Of a stretch of DNA of 64,000 nucleotides, positions 13,001 to 25,900 are shown one piece after another (position 1 is the stretch's first letter; the number at the start of each line of letters is the position of its first letter). This DNA comes from Blasia pusilla (Eukaryota > Marchantiophyta > Marchantiopsida > Blasiales), in contig CM114271.1 of assembly GCA_050084515.1 (NCBI GenBank), forward strand, positions 2,976,001 through 3,040,000, read 5' to 3'. The position numbers and the translations under genes were made by a program. The notes under the pieces were generated by a model. That model was not told where the DNA came from and ran no database searches. It worked only from the letters and a program-made list of their open reading frames with translations.

Positions 13001-13633
13001 TCACATCCAGTAATACAAAGATTTTGGAGACTTGTTCTGTACCCGAAGTGGACATGCTAAACTTGTCATCATCGTCTTGTCATCTGCTCTTCTGAATCTG
13101 TCATATTCCGCGCATGATCTGCCTTTGAAGTGATAAAACTGTTATCTTGAATAAAGCACCAGAAATCCCATTTCTCTAATCCAACAACCTTCCAGCAGGA
13201 GATTAATCACAAAACCAGTAGAACTTGCAGTATTTTCACAGCCCATCTCCGTGACATTCAGAGTTCATACAAACCATTTCAGTTCATGCTGGTAGTAATT
13301 AGTAGGAACATCAAAAGGTCCAACTGTTCATCCCTTCCGTTGATTCCAAATGTTCATGATGGAGATAAAGAATTGTAAAATGTGGCCTGGATGAGACACT
13401 ACGATTCCAGAATGGGGGGTTATTTACTGGACGCACCGAACACTGTTTCTTCATAAACCTTTACAGACAAGGACGAGTCTATGATACAGCTGGAGTGTGG
13501 ACTATGCTATGGTTACCATAATCAATTGGAGCACGAGCTTATGAAGGTGATGTGAAGTAGATTTGACATTACTTGCAAACCAAAATTCTTCTGTACCTCC
13601 AGTGTTGCACTTGCAAGGAACTCCTTCAGATCT

Positions 13634-16600
13634 TCAAAAGTCAGCATGGTATACACACACCAATTCAGGATGTGATACAGGAGACCGACACAAGGGGCAC
13701 TCTGGCTTTTCATTACACCATTCGGCAACGCAATTCCTGATGGCGAGGCCAAACAAGGAATTCATGGTCAACTAAGACTTGCCATCGTCAGCTCTGCCCA
13801 ACACTGGTCCTCCAGGAACAGAAAAAGTCACTCTGTACTACAGTGGGTCCAGGAAAGAAATGAAGAAATACAGCTGAGGAGACATGAAGTGCCAACCACA
13901 TTCCACTTAACATACCTGTTGACTGCGCTTCAGATTGTGATTGCACAGCATCATGCACATGTTGACATACATCCATGAAAGACGTTTACTCAAGCTTAGA
14001 TACATTTGAAGTATGTAACCTAAAAGGCTCAACGGCATCAACTTACCAGCAAAAAACATGACCACAGGGTGTAGCAGTTGGATATTGGCGAGGACTCAAG
14101 CACAATGGACATTTGCTTGAACCAGGAGCCTGTAAGGACAAGCACTCTCTACTATCAGATTATGATGTACTACTACTCACATTCAAGAAAATAAGAATAT
14201 GATGTATCCACCTAATAATGGAATTGTACAATCTTTCATACCTCCAGTAGATACTTCGAGTCAACTTTGCCAGTCACATTGGTACAAAAACAGTTCATGG
14301 GCACAGACCTGCCTTTATCATTAGAAGAGTGCACGACATAATACCTCCGAATCAACCCAAAAGCTTTGTTGCCTCATCACCCTCTTCTCATCCAATTTGT
14401 CACCGTCTTCATCTAAGATAGCAATTCCTTGGGCACCTGGCAATCCATATTTTGCAACTCAGAAGTCAAGCTTCGAACTAAGGATCGAAATGTATTTGAT
14501 CGGAACTGGGGTACATACAGCAAGAAGATGTAATGATCATCCTCCCAGGTAGAGCTAGGTTGAGAGGAGACCTGCAAATGTGAAGGAAGGATTTGTAGTT
14601 CGTGAGCGCAAGGAAGAAGTGATTGCTGGGAAGATAGTCCGAGTTATCCAGTCACCACAAACAAAGCTCAGCTGAATGAAGAGGAACATGCCCAGCATGT
14701 GGTACCTGGCACCATCCAAAGTATGAGCAGCCTGCTCTACAGCCCAAAAACAGACATCTACAGATGAACCCAGAATGAAATGGAAGCTGTCTGGCACAGA
14801 CATCAATCCCTCACAGCCACACGTAGTCAATGATTGGGTAAAGGAGTGAAGACCGTGGAGAGACAATACCTGGGCTTTTGAACACTAGGCTTTGCCATGT
14901 AAATGTAGCGAATACCTGCTGCACGCTTCCCTACATGATAGTATAGACCTAAAAAAGCCCAAACAGCTTAATTGGCTCAGCTCAATAACTACCAGAGGAA
15001 TTTAAGCATGAGACACACTGTAACGTCCTGAACGAAGTACAGTTCTGACCAAGACAAAATGGGCCTACCAGACTACAACAAACTTCCCTTCAGTTACCCA
15101 AAAAAAAAAAGTGGTGTAGTCTTACATAATTTTCGTGACTACCCACGAACCGAACACGAATGTCTTTGAGCCAACTGTATTATCTTGTCCCTAGGGTTCG
15201 CTATGGTTAGGACTTTTAACATAATGACTTGAGAGCATTTCTAAACATTTTCAATCTTGGAGGTCCAACCCTGCGATTTGAAGTACAGAAGAACAAGTAA
15301 TGGTGCCATTTGATATTAGGGCTACAGTAAACAAAATTGTACCTTCAAAGTAGAAGAGCATCAGATGTGTGCGCACAGCCAGCAACATTGCCTCACGCAC
15401 TGAGGGGAGCACCTGTTCTACACACCCAGATGGTCAATCAACATCTAGCCCTTCTATTTCCAGATCAAATTTACACTACAGTTGATTATTGCAGACTGAA
15501 ATGCAGACATAGTAGAGACCAAATAAAAGAAGCAAAAGGGGTTTCAGCAACTAGAAAATTTGACTGTGTTATGTTTTCACATGGATCTCTAGTTGAGGGC
15601 ATAAGTGTACCATAGGCCAGCGCTGGAGAGCAACCCTCCCTGCCTGGTGCAATCTGTCTGTCAAGGAAAGTCTCACACTGGATGCTGCACCAGGACCATC
15701 TCTTCGTTGCTGAACCAAATCTAGTCTTGATGAGTCCACTTCCTCCCTCGTGAGAATTTCTTCCGTTGCAAGATTATAAACAGCATTCACCTCACCCATC
15801 TGATTTTCAGCTCCCAGAGACATTCCCCGTGCAGCGGCCCTAGCACTGTGAACCATAATTGATATTAATTCCCCAAATGGTAGATGCAAAACACAGAGAC
15901 AGTCTCACCTGGATGTTCCTCAGGCGCTTGCAACCGCCGCCCTAGCAAGTGGTTTTAAAAAAATCACAAAAGAATCTTCCTATTCACAAAGTCTACTGGT
16001 GATAGTCTTACCTGAGCCGCTCTGTAAGGTAGGGGAGTACAGTCTGGTAAAACACGAGTAATGTTCTTCTAGCTGGGGAGGCAGGAAGGCTGGTAGCACC
16101 TGCAACCTGTTCAGCATTCACAGTTTATTTAAGCGGCAGCCAACTTTACATCATCTCCTCACTAGTTAAGCACATACCAGGAATACTCAGCACCTGAAAA
16201 TGAGACCTATCAGCACATGCTTGAAAGTTGTTAAAACCCTGAGTTTCACTAGTAATTGATTTCCCGATGCAAAAGTTAGGGTATGTCCGGTAAATCTAAT
16301 TTCATCTGTTCACAAATTAAGAGTCTACAATACAACCCTACACAAGGAGGAAAAGAAAGAATTTCGATCTCTTCGGGTTGCAAGCGAATCCGACGAAGCG
16401 ATTCTACGTCAACCCAAACGGCCCTCGACTGGTCAGGGATTACGAACTCCTGTAGATTTGCCCACCTGCATGATATCGCAATATTCTTCCCCGAGAGTTT
16501 GAAGGCCTGATCCTGTCGTTAAGAGATAATAAAGTACTCGACCAGCCAACTTCATCTGGAAACAAATACAAATGGACAGTAGACTTCAAGCATGAATAAC

Positions 16601-17238
16601 GGTAAAGTCAGGTCAGCCAGGAATTTAAGCCCGAAATTGCAAAGCTGGAGGCTACGAAGTCAAAATCGTGGCAACCTCATAAATTCCACTTGGACAGAAT
16701 TGGATACACATGGACGATGCTTCCAATAAAATCAGATTGCCAGAGATGCTAGAGATCCTATCTCACCTCGTTTTGGTAAGCCACAGCCAGTCTCGTCCCT
16801 GATGTCCAGAGAACAATCACATCAGGACTTCTCTAGAGTTGCGTTACATAGGATAGTCTTGGTAGAATTCAAACGGGAGATGAAATGTGAGCGGAAGACG
16901 TGACGAGGAAGGATCAAACATAATGATAAACTCCCTACGTCCGTGGAACAAGCAGGAACCAGAGGACTCAAAAGATGGTGCATCACCGTTGAGAGGGAGG
17001 GGAGAGACGAACCAAATGAGTGGCGAAATGCATCGTAACATGCCTCACACAACTGCGCTATGTATTGTTCATCTTTCTCTGCAGCCCGCATCATTTCAGG
17101 CTGAGCGGCTGCTGGAAATTGGACCATAGAATTTTCGTCTCTTTGGCTCCTGCTGGCATCAGTGGCATCATTACGGTCGGCGTCTGCAACAGTTGAACCG
17201 TTCTGAATCTCTGCCATCGAGGAGCTGCCCTCACTCAT
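13634..17238 (-). CDS. PEX10: Peroxisome biogenesis factor 10, RING E3 ligase
   Basis: This is a complete plant PEX10 of 412 codons. Exons on the minus strand are 17238-17013, 16798-16767, 16555-16466, 16106-16012, 15845-15611, 15412-15343, 14948-14870, 14705-14572, 14436-14345, 14129-14047 and 13736-13634. All introns are GT-AG and every phase joins in frame. The N-terminal part has the plant PEX10 signature [16 protein letters not shown] (from about residue 41), then [23 protein letters not shown] and LQRWPM. The membrane-associated Pex2/Pex10/Pex12 domain follows ([22 protein letters not shown]). The C-terminus is a C3HC4 RING: C358, C361, C373, H375, C378, C381, C392, C395, ending VYHADF. 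Family knowledge: PEX10 with PEX2 and PEX12 forms the peroxisomal membrane ubiquitin ligase that recycles the PEX5 import receptor. The start at 17238 gives a Ser/Asp-rich leader; Met38 is an alternative start. Confidence 0.95.
14242..14344 (-). other. Possible cryptic or alternative exon inside a PEX10 intron
   Basis: Intron 9 of PEX10 (between exons ending at 14345 and starting at 14129) contains a frame open from the intron start to a donor-like CTGGAG/GTATG at 14242. It reads [15 protein letters not shown]. The main splice, 14345 to 14129, keeps the frame and is sufficient without it. No acceptor was found that would join it in phase to exon 9. Confidence 0.25.
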
Positions 17239-19140
17239 CTCTCCTCAGGAACAAGGGTAGGTCGAGAGCGCACGCGTAAGAGAAGACCAGGTTCAACCTT
17301 AAAGGCGAGATGAACAATCTGCCGACGCGAAATTAATACCATCTTCTACTTTCCATGGCCGCCCCGCGTGATCTCCGCGATCCCAGCTTCCCTTCACTGT
17401 TCTAAAGGTCCTAAAGCCTTTCTTTCCATTCCTCAGAAAAGATTTGGAAATTTAAATCCGAGATTCTATGACCAGATCAGCTTCCAGACTTCGACCCGCG
17501 TAAGACCGTCTTGGCAACTCCTCCGCAATCCAAGCTTCCCATGGCACTGTTCAAAAAGTTCCATTAAATGCTCTAAAAGTTTTCTCTCCAATTCTCAAGA
17601 AAGATTTGTAAATTGGAAAACCCGATTCTTCGCCCGCCCCCGTGGTCAGTGACATGCCACTCCACATTGGCTGATCCAGTGCACACTCCTCTCGAGAAAT
17701 ATCCGAAAGCCTAAAGAAGAAAGTAGCACCGAAAAGATGAGGAGGGTCCAATCGCGTCTCAGGAATAATCCCCAAGCACCGGCAATTGTGTCCTACTCAC
17801 TGTCTCCAACTTTTCTGAACATGTGTTCGTCTGCCTATGCACTACTGTTCCGGGCCGGTCCTACGATACGCTGTATATTTGCGCACCGTACTTTCCCAGA
17901 ACCGGTCGCGTCTGCAGACCGGTCATCCATCGATCCATGCATGCAGTTCCGGGATACTATCTTGGGAAGGCATTGCGGTTTCGTGTTCCGCCCGCACATC
18001 CGAGGCGACGCGAGGATGCTTTCTCTCGATCAATCATGAGGGCGGTGCGTAGGTAAGGATCCCGGGTCATACATGTCAAACTTGGAGTATGGACAAGTGT
18101 CGGCCCATCATTATCCATCATAGGGTGATGGGTCTCTACCCCATATCCCCGACACGTGGCCTTCACGTGCTCGATATTCATCATTCCATGGCTGTGATCA
18201 TACACCATGGGCGGTATGGCTCCATCTTCTCATCAATGACTGTGTGCGTTGACGAGCCCGCCCTCCAGCATGCGGGCCAGCCTGCCCTCCCTCCCTTTGC
18301 CGGTTCGCCATCCGGCACTCCGTGGATGAATGGACGGACCGGCGGGGTCCTGGGCAGCTGCAGCGCCAACACCGCTGATACGTACGAGTTGGCGTGGCAG
18401 CGCCAGTACCTGTCAGGTATGGGAGTAGTCCTTCCCCGGCTGGACTCTGGGCCGGACGGGGGAAACCTTACGAGATACACAACAACGGCACGTGAAACCT
18501 TACGACGCCGGTTTTCCTCAGTGTTGCAGGGTCAGGAGAAAACACCGGTCCTTAGGTTTTGAGGAGGAGGACGATACATGCCGGCGCCGTCGTGAAGAGC
18601 GAGCTCTGCCACTTCTGCGAGAGACTTCGTGAGAGCGACGGCAGAGGAGAGCTGCAGCCTTCCGATGGCCAAGGGGGAAGCATGCGGAAAGCAAGCTCCT
18701 ATCAAACAACTGCTCCGCCGTGTCGAGCAAAGGGGTCATCAGTAGGGCTGCAGGGCGCAAGCACCACGTTGCATGCGCCGCGAGCCATGCTGGCCAATGA
18801 AGATTCCAAATTCATAATAGGCGAGACAGGAACACGCAGAAGGTACTGAGGTACTCCCAAAAGTGCGACGGACAAGGCATGAATGTCTTTCGAGATATCC
18901 CGGTGGAGGAGAAAGCCGTAGGATAAATATAGACGAGGGCATGGTCCGGTATGACAAGCCACTGGCCGGATTGCAGTACCACCAACGTAGGTCTTGGATA
19001 CGTGGGGGGGAACCAATGGAATCCTTGCTATACGTGGAGGAATCGCAGAAGCAATTGGATACGAGCAGAAGTCGAAAGGCACCCGGAGAAATGGACTAAA
19101 AATAGTTCACAAGTGGCACTAGGAACCCAACAATGTGTTA
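17239..19140. other. GC-rich region upstream of PEX10
   Basis: GC content is clearly higher than in the flanking DNA. The first few hundred bases must hold the PEX10 promoter and 5' leader, but no TATA box was identified with confidence. It contains a roughly 100-bp direct duplication (17381-17470 and 17531-17625). Overlapping frames at 17.8-19.1 kb on both strands look like products of GC-rich composition, and no family was recognised. Confidence 0.5.
17381..17625. repeat. Direct duplication in the PEX10 upstream region
   Basis: Two diverged copies (about 17381-17470 and 17531-17625) share CACTGTTC, then TCCATT or TCCAAT, then AGAAAGATTTG or GAAAAGATTTGG, then CCGAGATTC or CCCGATTC. They lie about 140-390 bases upstream of the PEX10 start codon. 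Confidence 0.65.
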
Positions 19141-19202
19141 AATTCCCGCCTAGTTAAAAACAATTAAGCGAATACACAATTTTGATGAGAAATGTACGAG
19201 AA

Positions 19203-19356
19203 AGTAAACTGCTCATGCAGCGGTTTCCAAGAGTTTGGATTTTTTCATTTCATCTTATAATCTATGTATACATAATCTTTGGTAGTAAACTGCTCATGCA
19301 ACTGTTTCGAAGAGTTTAGATTTTTTCATTTCATCTATGTATACATAATCTTTGCA
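19203..19356. repeat. Direct duplication, about 80-bp unit
   Basis: Two adjacent copies begin AGTAAACTGCTCATGCA and end CTATGTATACATAATCTTTG. They mark the change from the GC-rich region to AT-rich transposon DNA. Confidence 0.85.
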
Positions 19357-19359
19357 ATT

Positions 19360-20690
19360 TACTTCTTTCTTTGAACCCGTGGATGTCCGTATCCAACTCA
19401 CAATCATGTTTTAATCTTTATAAGAATTGAGATAGCATGCATAATCATTTATTAAAGATATTTTAATGAGTTTTTTATATTTTATTTCTAATAACAACTT
19501 AAAAATTCAAAATAAACCAGTGTGGCGGCCTCAAAATGGGGCAACATATTATTAAAAACATAATAATATTGAAATATAAATATACACATAGATAAAAGAG
19601 ACCCACAATTATAAAAATTTAAAAAGTGCAAAGAAGTATGAGAAAGAGAGACATAAAGAAGGGACACAAACCAATATACAACAATGTATTCAATCCAAAT
19701 AGGAGGGAAACATTACTTAGGCCTTCAAAGGGAGACCTATAGAGAGACTTTGAGGAGAAGAAAACAATAGTGTGGATACAAGTTCAATATACATACTATA
19801 CTAATCCAATGGCAATCACAAATTTAAAATATAATACGATTTAGTTCATAATGCGAATTTATGTATTGATTAGATCAATTACATTATCCATAGTACAAAA
19901 TTTGATTCCAATTTATGTTGTGGGGTGAATACATTAGTGTGAAAACCAAGACGATGAAAATGATAACATGATAATGATAGAGATCATAATATAGAAAAAA
20001 ATAAAACTCTATATGAAATGCTACAATTCATGACAAAATTTAATCAATACAGATGTATTAGTCAATCAGTAGGGCACATAATAAAACCACTATGTCTATG
20101 TCTCTAAACCCGAAGAAATGAAATGATTGTAGACAATTGCAATCCTCCAAAAACTCACAGACTTTAAGGATTGCTCGAATCCTTCAAGCCCTATGATTTA
20201 AAAGTGGATAGGTGGGGAGTAGCCGATCTAAACCACATACAACTAGGGGCGAATCAATAATAAATGCTATAATAGCAAAATGATGAAGCAACGATAAATA
20301 CATAAAGATAGCCAATACCCAATTAATATGAGTATAAGAGTTACGGATAATACATAAAGATGGCCAATACATTCATACACGAATAAAGAAGACAACAAAT
20401 GCCTTGAGAACCTAATCCTATTTATCCAATAGTTTTTTTCCACGTCATAATATGGATCCTGTGGAGCATTGTGGTACGACTACAAAAACAATATTATCTA
20501 CTACACGCATCTAAGAGGGACCACATAATATAGGCTTTAAGTTGGGGCCGTAATGATTTTCTCTAGCTTATTGAAAGATGGGGATAAGACAAGAGATAAT
20601 TTTTTTGAAAATTAAAATATGAAAATATATGAAATTTTTTCCTAAGCCAAGTTAGATGCATCATTAAAAAATATAACTTTCTTGTTTTTT
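19360..20690. other. AT-rich intergenic DNA, no gene seen
   Basis: Very AT-rich DNA with no domain recognised. The last 150 bases (about 20536-20690) resemble about 21800-21950, which suggests that the array beginning at 20695 was built from larger duplicated blocks. Confidence 0.4.
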
Positions 20691-20694
20691 GCTC

Positions 20695-22263
20695 TCTATA
20701 TTATCATGGGAAAGTGCCTTCTTAATTTACAAACACCTCTCTCTTTGACACATGGCAACTGGACAAAAAGAAAATGTTTCACATGCTACGGAAGCCAAAA
20801 ATTTTTTTATTTATGTGTGCCATCATGAATCTCTTCCCTTCACGGACTATACACTAGCTCTTAAAACACTTTTTTTTTTCCTTGCATCGCACGAGCACCT
20901 TATCTCTATTATTATGGGAGAATGCCTTTTTCATTTGCAAACATCTATGTGCTTGACACATGGCAATTGGGCAGCAATAAACTGTTTCATATGCTATGGA
21001 CAACAAGAAAAAAAATTGTATTTATGTGCAACATCATTAATCTCTTCCTTTCAAGGACTATTTATTTATTAAATAGGTTGTAGAGATATAACTCTATCAT
21101 TGTCATATCATCTATATTATTATGGGAGAGTGTCTTCTTGATTTGTCAACACCTCTTTGTTTGACATCTCGACAACAATAAAATATTTCACATGCTACAT
21201 ATAACAAGAAAAAAATTGAGTTTATGTGCAACATTATTGATCTCTTGAGCTTTACATGAACCCTTCAAACACTTTTTTATTTCCTATGCACCACACGGGC
21301 ACCTTATGAGTCTTTTTTAATATTAAACTTTATAACACCATTAAGGGCATTAGCTCACTTTGAAGACCAATGAAACCTATTACATTTGTCCATAAAACCA
21401 ATTCGTGAAGTTTTTCTTTTAGTTTTATCATATACTACGCAAAAAACAAGAATGGGTACCGTTTTAATAAATTTTTTAATTTTTTAATTAAAAATAAAGA
21501 AAATTCAAACATCTTTCCTAGTGAAATCTTCTAAAGTATCTTCATTTTTATTACCTTTTCTTGTATGAAAATTTAAAATTCTTTTTTTAAGATTCTTGCT
21601 AACAAAATTTTGGCAACAATTAATATAAAGTTTAGTTTTGAATAATCATCCTTTTGGAAAAAAATGATGAGGATAATATGACACTAATGGGGCAAGTATT
21701 ATTATTCAAAATAATTGAAGATATTTTATTTATTTATTATTTATTATTTTCAAGTTAGATTGAGAGAAAAATTTAATCCCTATTTTGGGAAAAAAATTCA
21801 TCAAATTAAGTAAGTTTCTTTTACTTATTGAAAGATAGGGATTGGAAAAGGGATAAATCATTTTTTGACAATTAATAAAGGAAAAAATAGGAAATGTTGT
21901 CTTTAGCCAAGTTAGATGAATTCTAAAAAAGGTCCTCAATCTTTCTTTTTTTGGTCATCTTTTTTAAGATTAAACTTTATTCATCGTATGCCTCTAATTT
22001 CACATTATCATATATCCTCCATATGTGAGTCTTTTCATTCATGATCATCTCACCCGATGCATCGCACTCGCAAAACATTACTCGTCTACATTATTATTGG
22101 AGAGTGCCCCTTCATTTTGCAAACTTGACACTTGGCATTTCTAGCCAATAGAATCAACTCGCTTTCTAAGGCAATAGGATTTCCCGAAATTGATTTAAAG
22201 TGATATTTAAGACTTAACTATGAGAGGTAATTCAAACCCGTGCATCACACAGGTTTACACTAG
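20695..22263 (+). mobile_element. Tandem array of short non-autonomous Helitron-like units
   Basis: At least four 5' ends of the form TCTATATTATTATGGGAGAGTG occur in direct order (about 20695, 20903, 21111 and 22085). Each is followed by a TTGACA(C)ATGGCAA-like block. Matching 3' ends resemble the plant Helitron terminus (GCATCGCAC, then GCACCTTA, then CTAG). They lie at about 20883-20902, where the next 5' end follows immediately, at about 21286-21308, at about 22050-22084, and at 22237-22263 (CCCGTGCATCACAC then TTTACACTAG followed by T). Established knowledge: Helitrons begin with TC, end with a short hairpin plus CTRR, and insert between A and T. No helicase is encoded in this stretch, so these are non-autonomous. 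Confidence 0.7.
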
Positions 22264-22690
22264 TAATAATACATATGGAACATTTATTCACTTCTTGTGT
22301 TTTACCTTGGATAATATTACATACGTTTGCCCATGTATGACTATTATGCAGCCGCATTTTAAACAAATATATAAGGTACAAGGATTTGCATAGGTAAAGC
22401 TCTCAGACGATGTATTAATTTTACACAATATCCTTAATAACATAGGAATTCCTTCAATATTTCAAAATTGATATTTTTTAATAATATCAAATTGTGAATA
22501 AATATCTAAAAGTTTCTACTTTTTTTATTTTCATAATAAAAAAAACTAGGACATAGGAAAGGATGTGGCTAACATAGTAAGTATCCAATATGGAGAATAC
22601 GTTCGCAATAATGAAATTCAAAAAAATTTACATGGGATCCACACAAGCGCTAGAGCATGTGTTTTAATTCAATACAATGGAAAGAAAGAC
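22264..22690. other. AT-rich DNA, no gene seen
   Basis: AT-rich sequence between the Helitron array and the plastid-like fragment. No frame or motif was recognised. Confidence 0.4.
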
Positions 22691-22699
22691 AAGGGCTTG

Positions 22700-22875
22700 A
22701 CCTACCGTGAATTTTCTTGTTTTCATGCTTTATGAATAACGTCATTATCTTCACGAGCAAGATAACCTCCTTCATTACGTGCTTCTATGTAAGCTTATAA
22801 AGCAACTCGACTAGCAATTCCAACACCCCCACGATGTTGATTGGTTATAATTTCTTCTATTTTGACATACGGTTC
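22700..22875 (-). pseudogene. Plastid-like fragment resembling the 3' part of rbcL
   Basis: On the minus strand the translation contains SRVAL, a stop, then AYIEARNEGGYLARED and VIHKA. This resembles the conserved C-terminal stretch of the Rubisco large subunit (NRVALEACVQARNEG followed by LAREGN). The DNA (GAGTTGCTTTA, CGTAATGAAGG, CTTGCTCGTGAAG) also resembles plastid rbcL. The sequence just upstream does not match rbcL, so only about 100 bases are supported. With the trnS-like sequence nearby, a nuclear insertion of plastid DNA is the best reading. Confidence 0.45.
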
Positions 22876-22892
22876 TTCTAAATTAAAAAAAT

Positions 22893-22977
22893 GAAAGAGA
22901 GGGATTTGAACCTTCAATAGTTTTAAAATAATTGGTTTTCAAAATTGATGTCATAAACCACTCGGCTATCTAAAACC
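22893..22977 (-). pseudogene. Degenerate tRNA-Ser-like sequence (plastid trnS-UGA-like)
   Basis: On the minus strand GCCGAGTGGTTTATG resembles the D-arm of a serine tRNA. TTTTGAAAACC resembles the UGA anticodon loop. A long variable region follows, then GGTTCAAATCCCTCTCTTTC, a good T-arm with 3' acceptor strand. The 5' acceptor strand does not pair and the anticodon stem is weak, so it is probably not functional. Confidence 0.5.
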
Positions 22978-22999
22978 TAAGAAATTCAACTTTTTTATG

Positions 23000-25900
23000 T
23001 ATGATATTATTAAAAATAGATAAATTTACAAAAATAGGGTTCTATGGTATAATTTAAAATATGCGGCTATAATTATTTTTCTTTCTTTGTTGCAATTGAC
23101 CAGAATCCCCTTTATTTGAATGACATAAAAATGCTTACATGAACAAAAATAGTAATACATATGGTTTTGAGGACAACCTATGAAAAGTAGTCATAAAAGA
23201 CCTTACAAATCTTGTCAATACCTAACATGCTTAGGATCTCTCAAACTCTCAATGAACAAGATCATTCAAAGTTGATACAAGAGATCAATTAAAATTTTGG
23301 GGTATTTGTTACAAGTTAGTTAAAACATGGATCAAGGGATGATTAACTGTCATTTATTTAAATAACCTCGTGCATCACATCAACGTTCACTAGTTATCAA
23401 TAAGGGCATCAATTTCTTCTTGAACTAAAGGTGTTTTATAAAGCACCATAAAAAGCTAGATCTCCAAGTGTAAAGCCACTTTGTGCTAACGAATCAATTG
23501 CAGTAGTATTTATTTAAACGATTATCCTCTAAAGTTCATTTAAATTATATATTTTTAAATTATCCTTTATCTTAAAATTTTCCATTAAGACTAGCTATTG
23601 TTTGCTTGTTAAGATAGATAATACTATTAAACTACCATTAAATAGTGTTTTTGCATAGTAAATTTTCCAATAATTTTCATATTTTAATTCCACTACTATT
23701 TATTTAACTTTATTACTAAAAACTTAATTTATAACTTATCCAAAAAAAATTCCTTTTTATTAAAAAGATAAAACAATGCAAGAATTCATACGCAAATGAG
23801 TTGCTTTCTCCCTAGGGATCCTCTCAAGCTCCCATGGTATCTATTTTCCTCATTCCGTACCTCCCTTTCGACACAAGATAGGCTCATTCCGTCTCCCAAA
23901 GTTGAATTGAATTTTGGGAGGAATGGAAAGAATCAATTCCTATCCTTTGAGTGTCCATCTTTCCCCTCCTTCCCTCCTCTATATTTTCTATCTGATTTTC
24001 TCCATTAGGATACAAGGGAAAAGAAGGAGATATGAAGATGGGTTGGTTTCAACTCGCCTTCCAAATGGGTAGGGATTAATATGCCCTCCCCAATCTCCAA
24101 AGAAGCCATATTTATATTTATTGCTTTGGATAGAAAAGGGGATCTTCTCAAACTCTATATCTCCATCTTTCTTAAAATTTGAACACTTTTTAAGAAATTC
24201 CTTATAAATTCCTCACTAGCTTAGTTGAAAAATAATGCAACTCTTTCTCCCCTCCTCGCCCCTTCCCTTCCTTGTAGAAAATATATCCCTTCCTTCCTTA
24301 CCTTCCGCTTTTCAAAAACAGTCTATTCCTCTTTCCGTCTCATATTGAAAATTTTAACATTTGGAAAATAATTCTTTATGAAACTTTTACTTTATCTCAT
24401 AAGATAGTCAACCTTCTCTCTCCCCAAAAATATTATTTTGGTTAAAAATTAGCTTCTATCATATGGTATCCAAAATAAGAATAAATTAACAAACATTTTC
24501 GAAAGTCTTGGAAACAGTTTATATGAAAGCACTTTGAAATAAATGAGTAAATAAAGATATGTGAAATTTATAGAGAAATTTATATTTCTTAATCCCTAAC
24601 ATTCATGATCTCCTAGATTTTTATTTTAATCCCTTGCAATGCAAAACAAAAATAAAAAAATTGTATTCCAAATTTGCAAAAGAAAATATAACCCAAAATT
24701 GTTATTGGAACTAATTTTATATATTGAAAAGAATCACACATGGCATTCATAATGTGTTCTACATTCAATGATCCCTTCAATGAATAACTAATAAGTATAT
24801 TCGAACAAATTTATTGAGAATATTCTTTTAAAATACTATTTAAATAATTCTTATTTTAAATATATAAAAAAATATAATCCTCTATTGTTGATCTTGACCC
24901 TACCAATTTCCACCATCATCATGTTATCACTGTATTTGGTATTGATTCATAATAGGCTTTGTGAAAGCATGTTGACCACCTCTTCCTCCATATCCTTGGA
25001 ATCCACCATAATAAGTAATTATAGAAGATGTTGATTTAAAATTTGATTATTAAATATGACCTAGGGAATTATTTTCTTGATGTGCTTTTTCTTAGCCTAA
25101 ACATCTAGGTCTATTTCGTCACCTTTTGGTTTGGCCTCTATGTCTCTCATAAGCTTTCATAGTTCATTTACTAAGATATTGTTGCATTCGCATCCACTTT
25201 GTGAGTCATGGGATTCGTAACTTAGTTATAGTACGATTGTACTAGACTTACAACTTTGCAAGTGTTGCATTTGCATTTTATTGGAAAACCAAATAATTGG
25301 ACTATAAATTTATGACCATAACATGGCTTAATTTTATTTTCTTGCACTCGTAGTTTAGTCATAAAAGGCTCGCAAGGTGCTCATAAACAACTCACAAATT
25401 TTGACAACTTTGCAAGTCATTTGCAGACCTTTGCAAGTATGAGAAGTCGCAAAAAATTCACATAGTAGTGGCAAAACAAGAAAAAGCACTAGCAACAGAT
25501 TCACAATGGACTATTAAATAACTCGCTAAGAAGTGGTTTTCAAAATTCACATCGTAATTATTTTGTGCTTCTCTACAACTCACTTTGGACTTATTTTTGG
25601 TTTTGTAAAATACTTCTCCAAAAGGGGATTTGGCTCCTTCCAATTTCGTCTTTCGAATACCATTTCCTTTTCTTTTTATTCTTTCCTCATATATTTTGTC
25701 TAGTATAGATACAAAAATTATAGAAAAATGTAATATTATGAACCTGACTCGTATATATGTCCTTAAGCATTTCAAAAAATAAAACTTACCAAAAACTCCT
25801 CAAATCTTAGATCCATTATAGAAGAACCTAGTTCCAAAGTAAATAGGCAAGTCTTTGAAAGTTGGAAGGAAAAGAGAAAATAAAGATGTTTGGAAGTGAC

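Noticed and set aside
17737-19157. Many frames of 70-157 codons in the GC-rich region on both strands
   Set aside because: They overlap in several frames with no domain; GC-rich DNA has few stop codons.
23400-23560. Possible ankyrin-like or plastid peptide on the minus strand
   Set aside because: Too short and it needs a frame change; no reliable family pattern.
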